DNA from: Eutypella sp. D-1
Lineage: Eukaryota > Ascomycota > Sordariomycetes > Xylariales > Diatrypaceae
Reading direction: 5' to 3'
DNA length: 64,000 bases
Assembly (NCBI GenBank): GCA_023313575.1
Contig: JAJTTP010000001.1
Coordinates: 1 to 64,000 of the forward strand
Position numbers and translations under genes: made by a program. Numbering within the stretch: position 1 is the stretch's first letter; each line of letters starts with the position of its first letter. Positions 49,472-63,815 of the stretch are shown here, one piece after another. The notes below the pieces were generated by a model. The model searched no databases, was not told where the DNA came from, and was given only the letters and a program-made list of their open reading frames with translations.

Positions 49472-50511
49472 TATATTTAATTATATTATCTTTTAAAATA
49501 ACGGTAGCGCACTTTAATAACAGCGGACCTTTTACGGGGTTTTTTTTAATAAAAGCACTTTTAGCTTTTTTTTTTTTTACCGCCTTAAGCGGTAACGCGG
49601 GCAATTTATAATAATGTATTAATAACGGTAATATAGTATTACCCCTTCGGTAAAAAAAAGGCCCCGTCCCGGGCCGTTATAATAACTTTATTTTTTAAAT
49701 CGGTTAGACATTAATTAAATAATAATTATAAATAATAAAACGTAATAATAAACGTTTAAAATATAGTTTTTATTATAACGGGGGTAAAAGCTTTTTTTAA
49801 TTTATTATTTAAGTTTCTTTCTTTTACGTATAAAGCTTAAAACGTATTAACGTTAAAACCGTAATAATTATTATTATTATAATAAAAAAGCTTAATTAAA
49901 TTAAATTTTAAAATAAAAACACCGACGTTTATATTTGTTTTATTACTTAGTTAATAATATTAATTAAGGCGTAATAAATAGAATTAATTATAAAAGCAAC
50001 GTGTAAAAAGGTTATATATAAATAAAATAAATTTATAATTAATTAAATAAAATTTAACAAAATTTATAAATATGTTAAATATCGGTTATTATATATATTT
50101 TATTATTATAAACGTAATATAACGTAGTTTTTTATTAAATAAAAAATTAATAAAATAAATTGTTACTTTTTTTAAAAATTTAATTTCAGTAAGTGATTAA
50201 TTATTAAAATTATCGTAAATACGGTTAATGAAACCTGTTTTAAAATTATTAATTTATTTAAAAAATAAAAACAATTTTTATTTTAATATTAAAACGGTCA
50301 TAAATATAATACGTACGGGTAAAATCGTTACCGATTATTGTACCGTTAATATATAGCTTATTTTTTATTTTAATAAATTAATTATTATAATAAATAAAGC
50401 TTTTAAACTTATTAATATTAAATAAATAAGGTTTAAAAACAAAAGTAAAAATATAATTATATAACGTAATAATAAATTAAGTAATTTATTTATTACATAC
50501 GGTTTAAAAAG

Positions 50512-50941
50512 TGTTATAACCGGTCGGGCCATTGGGCCTAATAGGGCTAACACAGTAAAAAAAATCCCTGACTTAAGTTCTGGAGAAAGAGATAACCACA
50601 TTAAAGTAAGCCATATGCGCCACACGACCAGGAAGGATCGGTTAAATCGGTAATGATCTTAACGACGTTAAATCGTTATATTCGGATACGATCCTAACGA
50701 TTTAATAATAACTATATATTTTAATATTAAGAATAAAAGATATAAATAATATATAATTACGTTTATTACTTTTTTTTTAAATAATCTTTAAACTTACCAG
50801 TTTATAATATAACTTAGTTACTTAAAACACCTTTCTTTTTATTATTATTAAACGTAACTACTTATTACTTAAAACCCTAACACTCCTATTAATATAAACC
50901 CCTCGATTGGATTAATAGTTAGGAATAGACCAGCCGTTATA
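50512..50941 (+). mobile_element. Solo LTR, gypsy family A (subfamily A2)
   Basis: It starts TGTTATAACCGGTCGGGCC and ends CCGTTATA, with a perfect duplication AAAAG (50507-50511, 50942-50946). Confidence 0.9.
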
Positions 50942-50999
50942 AAAAGCCGTTTAAACTTTTAAAATAAAAATAAAAGTTATTAATTTTATAAAATATTAA

Positions 51000-51440
51000 C
51001 TTAATATTTTAATAAAACTTAATATTAAGGTTAAAAAGGTGGTATAAAGCTTAATATTCGGTGCCGTAAAGGTTAAAATTAAAATGTTATAAAAAGGTTA
51101 AAAAAAAGAAAAACAAAGCTTTTAGTTAAAATCGAATCGTATAATAATAAATAATATAAATCTTAATTTATTTATTAACGTAATTTATTATTATATAATA
51201 ATATAACTATATAAATTTATAAATTATATTAAAGGTTAAGTAATAACTTAAAAAGAATAAATTAAAATAATAAAGTTTATTTATTATTTAAAGTATAAAC
51301 AGTATTATAAATATAATATTATTATTAAAGCTTAATGGTTTTTTATTATAAGATTTTATTAACTTATATTATTTATTATAAAAATAGCCGTATTATATTA
51401 GCTGGTATCAGCTATAGCTTATACCGTAATAATAACTTAT
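51000..51440. repeat. Dispersed repeat, second right copy
   Basis: Reverse complement of about 1190-1740: it shares tacgattcgattttaac, the taataaataaactttattatttt block and the 'ccgtaaaggttaaaatta' tandem unit. It lies directly 3' of the solo LTR at 50512-50941. Confidence 0.55.
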
Positions 51441-51507
51441 TACGTACTTTTTTATTTAATATTAAAAGCTTTAAACGCTTTTTATTATACGTTAAAATTT
51501 AAACCTT

Positions 51508-51560
51508 TATAATAATAATAATAATTATTATTATTATTATTATTGTTATTATTATTATAT
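51508..51560. repeat. (ATA)n/(ATT)n microsatellite
   Basis: A run of ATA triplets passes into ATT triplets, forming a self-complementary AT-only microsatellite of about 50 bp. Confidence 0.7.
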
Positions 51561-52110
51561 TATTATTATACGTTAACATTTTTAAACCTTTAATATAATA
51601 ATATATAAAATTCCCTTTTTAGAAAAACTATATAATATTTATATAAAGGAATAAAAAAGGCTAGCCACTTTATTATATAACCTGTAAAAATTTAATAGTT
51701 TTAACATATATTAAACGTTAAAAGCTTTATATCCGTACTTAAAGTTAAAAACGCCCCGGGGCTATTCCTTTACAGTTTATTAAATTTATTATAGTTTTAA
51801 TAAATTCTAACCGTGTTTTAAACTGTTTTCGATAAAATTTATTATTCCGGCCGTTAAAGAGTTTAAATAAATTATTTAAGCGGTAAAAAGAAAATAATAT
51901 AATAAAATAATAATAACTTATAAAATTTTAATAATGATTTTAAAAAGATTTAAAAAATAAATAATTACGATATTATTTAAGCCTTTACCCGGGATTAAAA
52001 AAATAAAACCGGGTTAATAAATATGTTAATATTTAATATTTAATTTTATTTTTAATTAAATTTTAATAAATGTTTAAATAAAATATATCTTTTTTAATAT
52101 TATTATAACG

Positions 52111-52537
52111 TGTAACGGCTGGTTTATTCCTAACTATTAATCCAGTTAAGGGGTTTATATTAGCAAAAGTGTTAAAGGTTTTAAATAATAAGTAGTTACG
52201 TTTAATAATAATAAAAGAAAAACGTTTTAAATAATTAAGTTATATTATAAACTAATAAGTTTAAAGATTATTTAAAAAAAAGGTAATAAACGTAATTATA
52301 TATTATTTATATCTTTTATTCCTGATATTAAAATGTATAGTTATTATTAAATCGTTAAAATAGCTGGTTATCCCAGCTATCCTGGATCACTGGGATAATT
52401 AGTTATCTTGGCTATCCTTTTTATTACGTGACCTAAATATGGCTTATTTTATCGTGGCTGTCCTTTTTAGTGCCACGGTTAGGGATTATGTTTGTGCTAA
52501 TCCTATTAGGGCCTAATGACCTAGCCAGGTTATAACA
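52111..52537 (-). mobile_element. Solo LTR, gypsy family A (subfamily A1), reverse
   Basis: It starts TGTAACGGCTGGTTTATTCC and ends CCTAGCCAGGTTATAACA (reverse complement of the A1 ends). A perfect duplication TAACG flanks it (52106-52110, 52538-52542). Confidence 0.92.
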
Positions 52538-55500
52538 TAACGTTAATATGCCGTTAATATAATATTATTATTATATATATATCGTTTTAAAATTAAAATT
52601 ATGAAAGGTTATAAATAAAAAATTAAATATTTAAAATATTTTATATTTTATTTTATTATTATTATTAAAACATAACGTAACCGAAATAAAAAAATAACCC
52701 TTATAACTCTTATACCCTTTAACGCTTATATATTTTATATTTAAATTTATTTAATTTATATTATTAAAAAAGATCGTAAAATTAAGCGGTTTTAAAATTT
52801 ATATTTTACATGTAATTAAATATAAAATAAAAGGTTTTATTAATTATAAAAATATATATAACGTATTTTATTTAATATTATAAAAATACATTAATATAAT
52901 TTAATTATAATAATAATAAATATAATATTACGTAATATTATATATTAATAAGAAAAGTATATTTTACCTTATATATATAATATAAAAAATAAAGAAAATT
53001 ATAATATAAAATACGGTTTTTTACATATTTTTATATTTAATAAAATAAAATATTACATAATATATTTAATATAATAAATATTTAAATTATAATATATACG
53101 TAATGAACATTTATATATGTTTTAAAAGTATATAAATATAACCTTATATATATTTTAAAGATTTAAATATGATATTTTTATATAATTTATAAATAAATTT
53201 AATAATAATATAATATCGCTTTAAATATTTATATTTTAACTTATAAATAAACTTTATATATTTTATAAACGTTTATAAATATTAATATTATTATAAATAC
53301 GTATATTATTATATTTAATATATATATCATTTTAATCCGTATTATATAAGGTATATAGATTTATAACGTTTAATTAAAAATCTATACATTATTATATTAT
53401 TTATATATTTTATATTATATAATGTTATATATTTAAAATTTATTATTTTAATATAATAATATACGTGTTTTTAATATATTTATAAGTTTAATTTATAATT
53501 ATATTTAATATAATAATTTTAAAATATTAAAAATAACCTTTTAATTTTATTACTTTATTATTAAATATAAAAAAACCATATTAGAATGTATTTTAAAACC
53601 GCTTAATTTTACGATTATTCTTAATAGCGTAAATAATAAATAAATAATAAATAATAAGTAAGCGTTACGGGGTCTGGGCGTTATAAAGGTCTTTATCTTA
53701 TAAAAAAGAATTTCATTTAACAGTTTATTATATAAATAATAAACCATAAAAGTACCGTATATTATTATATATATAAATTAAACGGCGTTAAAATATTAAT
53801 AATAATAATAATATTTATAAAGATAAAAAACGCCAGGTTATAAATTATTTAATTAAATAATTATTATAATTATTTAAATTTTAATAAAATCTTTAAAATT
53901 ACTTATTTTTAAAAGTTTTAATAATTAACAAATAAATATAAAAATTATTTTAAATAATTAGTAAATATTAAAATAGCTTAAAGTAAGTTATAAAAGTAGC
54001 TATTACGATTATTATATTATAAAAAGCATTAAAATTATTATTTTTATTAATTTATTATGCTTAATTAAACATTTAAAAAACCACTTATTAAATTACCCTG
54101 CTCCGGTGTATCCGACGGATTTCTTATGTTACCGTAACACGTTAATACGGCCCTTTAGGCATATTTTAGCCGTCCTATATATTATATAATATCGGCACTT
54201 AGCTTTTTAAATATAGCTTTATATATAAGTTTATAAACGTAGTTTAGCCTTAAATAATATGGTCCACCCGGACGTAGAATAAATTATTATTATTATTATC
54301 CGGCGTATCCGATTATTACATAATTAGCTTATGCTTTATTTAACTGATTATATATGCTAATAACCATTAAAATAGCAGGGTTATTTTATGATAACAGTAA
54401 CCCTTTTATAGCCCATTTAAGGCTATCGAAAGATTTTTTTAATAAAAAAAAAGTTTAAGAATATAAAAAGGGCCAGGAATGGAATTAACGGCTAACGGTA
54501 GCATACGGTAGCTATAAAAAGGCCGTATTTATATAAAATAACTGCAGCTATTGGCTTATAAAGATAAAGCCTAAATAACTTTAACAAAAAAAGGGTAAAA
54601 CATTTTTTTAAAATATTATTTTTTAAATTAATATTAAAGTTTTTACATAACCTTTAATTTCATAAATCAGGTTTGTTTACGATTAATTAACGGCTATTAA
54701 AACTTCTTATTATTACGGCTTATTTAAAAGTTAATGTTTATTTAAGTTTAAATTAAAACGTTTTTTTAATCCTATACGAAACATTTAAATAAAAGCTTAA
54801 TAATACCGATTAAGTTAAAATATTATACCTTAAAAAAGTAACGAAGTTATAAAGTTATTATATAAGATAAAGTTTTATAAGGCCGTAAAGTTAATATCGT
54901 CCTGGTTATATAAGTGTAATTTTGATATATTTAGCTAATTTAATAAGGCCCGAATTATACGTATATAAATAATTAATCGTGTTTATAAAGTTATAATATA
55001 TACTTTATTAAAAGCTTTTTTTTAATACGGGGTTATAATTATATAAGGATTAAAAGCTTAATATGTTATGCTTTAGTCGGCAATTTTTTAATTAAGGCGA
55101 AAAAAACGATTTTTAAGTTTAAAAAGTATAAAATTATATAATTAACGAGCCTGTTTAATGTTTATCTTAAAACTTATTATTTACGTTAAAATCTAATTAT
55201 AAAAAAATCTTAATAAGGTCCATAAATTAAAATAAGGCTTTTCCAAAATCTTTTTAGTTAATATTTTAAGCTGAACGACCTTTTATTTCTCGGTCCTTTT
55301 AGCGTTTTAAGGAGAAACGGGCCGTCCTGTATTTTTTAAACGGGCCGTCCCGTACCTTTTAAACGGTTTAAACGGCCGCGATATAATTTCTTTACCGTTA
55401 ATTCCATTTTATAAAGTATTATGGTATACGGGGTATAATAAAGTATACAGTTTTTATTTAACGCTTAAGTAAAGTTTTTTCCGTATTAAGAGCAAATAAT

Positions 55501-56883
55501 TTAATTAATTAATATTATTAATTTAAATAAAACCAAATATATAATTAAAAATCATTACGTTTAAATATTAATAATATGGGATAGTTTAAATTATAATTAA
55601 TTATATATTTAAAGTAACGCATTAATTATAAATATACCTAAAATATTTTTACGACGAAAACTTTAAATCGATTAATGTCGGGGAAAATTAATAAAAAACT
55701 ATAACTATTTATTAAGTTTTTAAGGGAAAACCTAAAATTATAAAATAATCCGATAACAAATTCGTTACCGGCTTATATGCAATCCTTTACTGCTTTAATA
55801 TTTAAAAGGTCCTGAAAGCCGCATATTTTTATATATATTAATATTTATTACTATATACTTATATACGTTTAACGCCGCTTTTATAAAATATATAACTGTA
55901 TTATTCTTAATCATAAAGTTATTATTACCATATACTTTAAATAATAAAACTTACCACTTATTAATTACTTTATAAAAACCCATTACGGATATGTTTACTT
56001 TATTTTAAAACTTTTAAAATAAAAGGGGATTTTTAATAAAATAAAGAATAAGATTAGTTATGGTTTTTTTATTATTTTATTCATTTTTATAAGTTACGGA
56101 AAAATAACCCGCCGGCTTACCTTATTATAATTTTTAAATAATCCATTGCTATAAAATAACCGCCTTTATATAAAAGTAATAACGATAAGATATTTATTAA
56201 ATAATAGCTTTAATACGTATTATAATTTTATAAGTTATAACGTTTATGCTTTAATAATTTAGCTTATATTAATATTTAATTTTTTATTCTTATTAAACGG
56301 ATAAGCATTTTTGTTATAAATATTAAGATATTTATATAATTATTATATTTTAATATTAAAATTATGCTTGATAAATTATTCCTTATAGGTTATTCCATTA
56401 TTTTTTCTTTTTTAGTCCTATATTAAGCCGTTATTCCGGTTGCATAATATTTATTTAAAAAATATAAAGCTATCTCGATAATATATTATCGGATTAAAAC
56501 AGATCCGAAAACGGGATATTTTTTTCGCCTTATTTAAAGCTCCTCGGTTAATATGAAAATTAGCAATGATGTTAATATATTTATACCATTTACTTTAAAA
56601 TTTAAAAGTGGGTAGCATGATTAACGTAAAGCGATTCGTTTAAAATAATCTTTGTTTTTTTAAAAACTTTTAATAATTAAAAATAAGATTAAATAATATG
56701 CTTTACTTTTATTTTTAATAAAGATTTTACGTAATGCTGTTAGTTATAAATAAAAACGAGGTTATCGTATTGTATTAAGCTTAATAACGGTTATTAAATT
56801 TCAGTTTATATCGTTTATAATAATATAAAGTTAGGGGTAAACTATTTAATTATGCTTAATCGTTAATAAACGTTTTATTTAAC

Positions 56884-57313
56884 TGTGACGGCTGGTTTAT
56901 TCCTAACTATTAGTCCAGTCGAGGGGTTTATATTAACAGAAATATTAAGGTTTTAAATAATAAGTAATTACGTTTAATAATAATAATAAAAAAATGTTTT
57001 AAGTAATTAAATTATATTATAAACTAAAAAGTTTAAAAAGTATTTAAAAAAAAGGTAATAAACGTAATTATATATTATTTATATCTTTTATTCCTAATAT
57101 TAAAATATATAATTATTATTAAATCGTTAAGATCGTATCCGAATATAACGATTTAATATCGTTAAGATTATTACCGATTTAACCGATCCTTTTTAGTTAT
57201 GTAACGCATGTGGCTTATTTTAATATGGCTATTTTTCTCTCCAGAACTTAAGTCAGGGATCTTTTCTTACTGTGTTAGCCCCATTAGGCCCAATGGCCCG
57301 ACCGGTCATAACA
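56884..57313 (-). mobile_element. Solo LTR, gypsy family A (subfamily A2), reverse
   Basis: It starts TGTGACGGCTGG and ends GGCCCGACCGGTCATAACA. The flanks TTAAC (56879-56883) and TTAGC (57314-57318) differ by a single G/A transition, consistent with RIP of one duplicated copy. Confidence 0.88.
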
Positions 57314-57559
57314 TTAGCTTATAAACAGGTTATCGATAATGTTAATAAATGCCTTTTTAATTATTTAATGCCAGTTAAAGCTGGTTTGCGTTTTATTTAT
57401 TAAAACAAACAAATTAAAAAAAAAATAAAATAAAAAATATGTATATTTAAAATTTTAATTAACCTTAAGTTACGGTTAAACTATTTATGTTATATGTTTT
57501 ATAAATAGGCGTAAAATTATTTAATCGTATTTAAATAATAATATATAAATAATCGATTA

Positions 57560-59060
57560 TTAAAGATATTAAATAAGGCGATGTTTAAAACGGAAAGCTT
57601 TAAAGATATTATTATTACCGTTATTACGGAGAAATTTATTCGCAATTATATTAAGGCAAGGAGTGATTATATTAAGATTATTATTAACGTGCCAGGTTTT
57701 ATATAAAAAATAATCGATACGTTAATAATTGCCGTATACGGTTATAACCGTAAAACTGTTATTTATGCCGTTACGATTAAGTTTTTTCGTATAGGTATTA
57801 TAAACGGCGGTAACTGTATAACTTTTATATTACTTAATATTCCGTTAAATAATGCTTAAGCCGTTTAGTTAAAAGTTAAAAATATTATTATTATAATTAT
57901 ATTTACGATAATAAAAAGCTTTAATATAAGTACGGCGAAAAAAGCTGTTTTTATTAATAATAAAAAAGGTATAAATATGGCCGATGTATATTAATATGGT
58001 TACTGTAAAAAAACGATCGATTTGAAGCATTTATTTAAGTTGGTATAAGTACTTTATTACGTAAACGTAATGGTATTAACGGGTATAAACGCCGACCTTT
58101 TTTTTATAATGGCCGTTAAGTACAAGGTAAACATAGTAAAAAAGTTAAAATTATTAATTTTAGCTGGAATAAAATTTATCGATACGTTAAAATCCGTTAT
58201 TAACTTACCGGTAAAGTATTAAAGTTTATAAAGTAAGGGCAAGATCGGGGTTAAAATAAAGGCTGATATGCTTTTTATAAAAAATAAACTATGGGATAAT
58301 ATTACGGTTTTACGAAAACGGAAATTGGTTTTAATTAGCGGTAAAACTGTAAATTAATAACGATTAATTATTAAAATTTTTATAAAAAGAACGATATTTA
58401 TAAAACATATTTAATTAATATAACGATATATTAACGTTTATTTATTTTATTATTTATATATCTTAAATAATTATGCTTTATAATAACTTTTAAAAAAATA
58501 AAATGCGAAAAAACTTAAATAAAATAATTTAATATAATTTAATTATATGTTAAATTTAAATCGTACCGTTTATGCCTAACTTATATTTTATTATATTTCT
58601 TTTTTTACCAGCTTATAAAAAAACGCCAAAAACGAAATCGTAACCGCGAATAATAATACCTTTTGTTACTCAGGTTCTTTTAAAGCCGTTTACGTTCGGT
58701 TAATAATAATTATTAACGCAATTAACACGATTTAAATAAAGGCCGATAATAAATTGCGATTTATCCGTTTTACTGCATTTCGGGATTTTATTATTTCTTT
58801 AATAACTTATAACGGCGTTTCCGTTAATAAAAAGGGCGGGGTTATCGGTATTTGCCGGGGGACTGCCGGCATTATTTCCGAAGCCGTAACCGTTTTTACC
58901 TTATTAAAATAAGGCGGCGGGATTTAAATAAATACCGATATCGCATAAAAAGGCATAACATTTATTCCCGTAATTTACGGAGCTTACATATTTATTATTA
59001 ATAAATTGCTTTTCGGCGCCGTTATTCTTTTTTTAAGTTTACGTTAAGTTTAGGTTTAAT
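57560..59060 (+). pseudogene. Unidentified degenerate open stretch
   Basis: One + strand reading stays open for long runs between few stops: KTESFKDIIITVITEKFIRN near 57590, LKHLFKLV and VLTGINADLFF near 58030-58100, and NAKNEIVTANNNTFCYSGSF near 58620. GC is higher and stop density lower than in the flanks, so a coding element probably lies underneath. I do not recognise the family; the minus strand also has runs, so even the strand is uncertain. Confidence 0.3.
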
Positions 59061-61393
59061 TAAGGTGTAAAAGTTAAAATTGTAAACACGGTAACGGCGA
59101 TTATAAATGGGGCTTTTATTAATTAAAGGAGGGTATACCTTTAAGGTAATAAGGTCTGATAATATATTTATAAAAGGAAATAACAAATAAAGTTATACGG
59201 ACCATTTTTATTATTATTTAAGATTTTTAAATATGTTTAAAAATAATTAAGCTTATGTAGAAAATAACGTTTTTATTACGATATATATATTGGTAAATAT
59301 GATTTTCGGACGTAAATATTTATTTGGTTTAAAAGGTTTTAATTAAAATAAAAGTATTAAATTATAAGGTATGGTTATATATGTAATAAAAAGGTGGTAA
59401 TGTATTGGTTTTTTTTAAACGGCAATATTTTTAATGGTTTTTTAATTATTATATATACTTCGAAATTAATTTTAATAGCTATAATTAAGCCGGATATTAA
59501 TATTTATTATTTTCCCGAGGGGCATCGGAGTTATAAGGTTAAGCCGATTTTAACGCCTTATTACGGTTATCGATTAATTTGTAATTATACCGGATTACCG
59601 CGTCGGAAATTAGGCATCCGTATACCCGGGTTTTTTTTATATCGTAATGTTATTTATTTATAACCATATATCGAGGTTAAATAATTAATTATTTTATTAA
59701 TACGGATAACGTATTTAAACCGTATAAGCTTTTAATACGTTTAATTTAACCTTTAATAAGGCATTTTCGATAAATAAAATTGTTATATTATAGCTATTAA
59801 AAAATAAAATTGCTTTAAATAACTTTTCCCCTTTATTTATAACATTTTTTATTATTAAAAAATTAATCGGATATAAAAAATAAAATAACTTTAAACGTAA
59901 CCAGTTAGGTTTATAAATTTGCGTAGCTTAACGATTTAGTTAAAGGCTTAAAGTTATAACCCGGCCTAAGTTGATAAAACGCGAAATCGAAATTACGATT
60001 AAAACGTAATGCCCGAAATCTTTTATATTTTGCGATAATAATACCAATTCTTATAAAAAGACGTTTATTTATACGGAATTGTTAAAAATAAAAAAAAAAA
60101 AGTTTATATAAAACTTAAGGAGGAAATATAACATAAAAAAAGAAATTAAAAAACGTTATTTTATTTTTTTTATATTAACCATTTAATATAGTTATAAAAC
60201 TTATTCTTAAATCGTTCGAAATAAAGTAAAAGGTACGTTTAGTTATTAAGTAAAACTTAATAAATAAACTTTAAGTTCCGTTATTTTTTATTATCGTTTT
60301 CGATTAAAAAATAAACCTGTTTTTTAATTTTTTAATAATGCGCCGGGGCTAATAACTTTATTATTAACAGATATAATTTACGGAATATAAAGTCCTCGAT
60401 ATAAAGGTTAAACCCGAGGTTTAATTTATTTTTCCCAATCCGAGTTTTAAATATTATTTTTATATCGTAACTTATTTATTTAGCTTGTTAAACGGGGTAT
60501 AAAGTGTTATAATCGGTTGTTTATAAAAGATAAAACTTATAATAACGTTAGCATTTAATCGTTTAAACGAAAAAATAAAAAAGATTAATTATTAATAACC
60601 CCGAATTTACGGGTTTTTATTTATAAACCTAAAGTTATTTTTATTTAAAAGTTCGGTCCGCGTAAAAGCTTTATGTTAAATCGTTTAAAAGTGTATTAGG
60701 CTATTATTATTAAATATCCTTATTTTATTTTTTCTTAATTTTGTATATATAGCCTTTTAAAAATCCTTTATTTTACCATTTAAATATAACAGTTTGTTAT
60801 TATAAAGCTGTTTAACCCTTTTTAAGGTCGTTTTATTTCTAATAAAACGAAGTAAGTCGAAAGTATTATTACGGGCGTATAAAGCCTAGAAATATGCGGA
60901 AAGCTTCCGGTAATTTTCCGGCTTTATTTTGCTTATGTTTATTATTTTATTTACTATAAATGTTAGTAAGGTTTTAAGGAGTTGGGCGTATTAATTTTTA
61001 ATTTATGGTCTTACGACCCTAGGTATTAAGACGTTAAAGGCCATTAAGATATTTATTATCATATTTTTAACCCCGCGTAATTCGCATATCGGCCTGTTTA
61101 GAAATTAAAAATAAGCATTATAAGTTTTAATAAGCATTATTTATATATAAAAAAAGCCTTTATTAAAACGTAATCCTCCGGCGTTATATTTAAATTCCGT
61201 AATATATTATTTACGGAAATCTTAACCATATGTTATATAACGGCGTAAATTTAAATATTAACCACGTTATATGCGCGTATAAATCTTTTTTTATTGCCTA
61301 TTTATACCATTATATGTTAATATATATATATGCATTTAATAAAAGGAAAATAAAGGGTTAAAAAGGGTAAAGGGCTAAATATAGCTTATAACA

Positions 61394-61824
61394 TGTTATG
61401 ACCGGTCGGGCCATTGGGCCTAGTGGGGCTAATATAATAAGAAAAGATCCCTGACTTAAGTTCTGAAGAAAGGGATAGCCACATTAGAGTAAGCCACATA
61501 AGCTATACGATTAGGAAGGATCGGTAAGATCGGTAACGATCTTAACGATGTTGGATCGTTATATTCGGATACGATCTTAACGATTTAATAATAACTATAC
61601 ATTCTAATATTAAGAATAAAAGATATAAATAGTATATAGTTACGTTTATTACTTTTTTTTTAGATAGTTTTTAAGCTTATTAGCTTATAATACAACTTGG
61701 TTACTTAAAGCACCTTTTTTTTTGTTATCACCAGACGTGATTACTTATTGCTTAAAACCCTAGCACTTTTGTTAACATAAACCCCTCGACTGGACTAATA
61801 GTTAGGAATAGACCAGCCGTCACA
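61394..61824 (+). mobile_element. Solo LTR, gypsy family A (subfamily A2)
   Basis: It starts TGTTATGACCGGTCGGGCC and ends CCGTCACA, and is well preserved. The flanks TAACA and CTTTA do not match, so it is not a simple solo LTR of one insertion. Recombination between two elements or a rearrangement is likely. Confidence 0.88.
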
Positions 61825-63815
61825 CTTTATAAAAAAGCGGTAAAGTATATATGCTGATTTTTTATTAGTTAAAAAAAAAGAAGTTCTTTTTATAATTATA
61901 ATAATAGCTTATTAAAAGCTTTTATAACCGGGTTTTAAACTTTTAAGCAATTATCGAATTAAGATAATTAACGTACGGAAATTAATTGCTTTATTTCGAT
62001 TTCGATTTATTTTAAGGGTTAATAACGTATATTAAAAAAGGTTATAACATATAAGTTATTAAATTAACCGCTTTTTATATATTATGGTATAGTTGCCCCG
62101 ATTATTTAATAATAGGCTAGCATATACCAGGTTATGGTATTACTTTTGTTTTTATCATTAATGTATAATTTCTAATTTATTAAAAAATAATATGCGGATT
62201 ATATACGGGTCGACCGATATTATAAAAGCGAGAAGTAATAAAGATTAAAAATTAAGTGCGAGCTAAAAGCTTTTATAAGATATGGACCTAAGTGCAGTAC
62301 GGTATATAGCATATAACGGCGGCAGGTAAGGTTATGGGGTATATATAACGAATATGTTAAGCTTAAGGTTATAAGAAAATACGGGGATTTACAGATAAAA
62401 ATTATGGGTATACCAGATATTAAAGATGCGTTCGTAATGTTATTAATTAAGCCCGCGGCCGGTAACCGGTAAAGGTTTGGCTAAATAAGATAATAGGTAT
62501 ATTATTTATTAAATAATTAAACGGGCATTTTATTTTATAACGTAATAAAAATATTAGGTCGAACCTTAAGGTAAATAATTATACTTTATATACGCTTTTT
62601 TAACTATTAATAGTTATAAAAAAAGGATTATCGAAAAGCGTTAATTGCGTTACTTTGTTTTTAAGCAATTTGCGGAAATAAAAGAGTAAAAATAAAACGA
62701 TGCTTATTTATAGGTATATATTATAAAAAGGTATATAGGCCAGTGCATATTTATTAAAATATAAAAAGCATTAAATTATTATTTTATTAATCGAATATAT
62801 TTAATTAAATACCGTAAATATTATTTATTAAATATAAATAATTATATTAATTACGGTTTTTTTATTTCGGTATATTCGAAAATTACGTAATTAATAAGTT
62901 ATTATTTTTATTAATTATTTAGAATAATTATTAAAATAACTTTATTATTTTATAATATACTTTTTTAACGGTAAAGTTTATATTAAATCGTTAAAACTTT
63001 TTATAACCGTAACTTTCCCGTTAAAAATTTAATATTTTTATAAATTAAGTTTTATAATAATAATTATTTTAATCGTTTTTTTATTCCCGTATTTAATTTT
63101 TAAATTATTTTTTTAACGTTTTTATAAACTTATTAATAAATATATTAATAATAAATATATATTCGATTTTAATATATTACCGCGTAATAACTTAACGTAA
63201 TTATTAATTATAAATATTAATATACCGTAATTTAATTCGTCAAATTATAATTTTTATAATAATTATTTAAATCGTAACTATATTATTATATTATATAATA
63301 ATACGATTAATATTTAACCGTATTTTAAGTTTTTTAATTAGTTTTAATATAAATAAAGCCTTTTTTATAACTTAAATTAAAAATAATAATTTAACTTTAA
63401 TAATTAAAATAATTACGGTATTTTATTTTAAAGTTTATTATTTTATAACGTTATTAAAAAGCTTAATAACGTAAAATTAAAAACTTTTACGGTTTAAATT
63501 ATTATTTATAAATAAAACGTTACTTTTTAAACTTAAATAATAAATTATTTAATTACCTATTTTATAATATAATATATTAAGATTAAAATTAAATCGTATA
63601 AACCGGGAAATAATAAAAATAATATTTAACTTAATATATATAAAAGTATATAATAATAAGCTTATTTTTTTTAATATTTAATAATAAACCTTAAATATAT
63701 TAAATTTTTAAAAAGGAATAACTTTTTTTATTTATAAATATAACGGAATAAACGTAATTAATATTGTAAAATAATAAATTATATAATTTATTAAAATAAT
63801 TTTTAATTACTTTTA

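Larger units (their letters stand above)
45672..50511. repeat. RIP-degraded AT-rich block
   Basis: AT-rich with no open frames. It contains reverse-complement copies of the left-end dispersed repeats (46490-46710, 47300-47510, 49640-49740), a solo copia LTR and a less-mutated GC patch at 49021-49100 (aagcccgtaaggctt hairpin, gtaagtaagtaaag repeats). The rest shows nothing assignable. Confidence 0.75.

Noticed and set aside
50365..50625. 86-codon minus-strand frame
   Set aside because: Spans the junction of AT-rich DNA and a solo LTR whose boundaries are fixed by a target duplication.
59394..59663. 89-codon + strand frame with YFPEGHR
   Set aside because: Slightly reminiscent of a copia RT PEG motif, but no other RT block is found in order around it, so not called.
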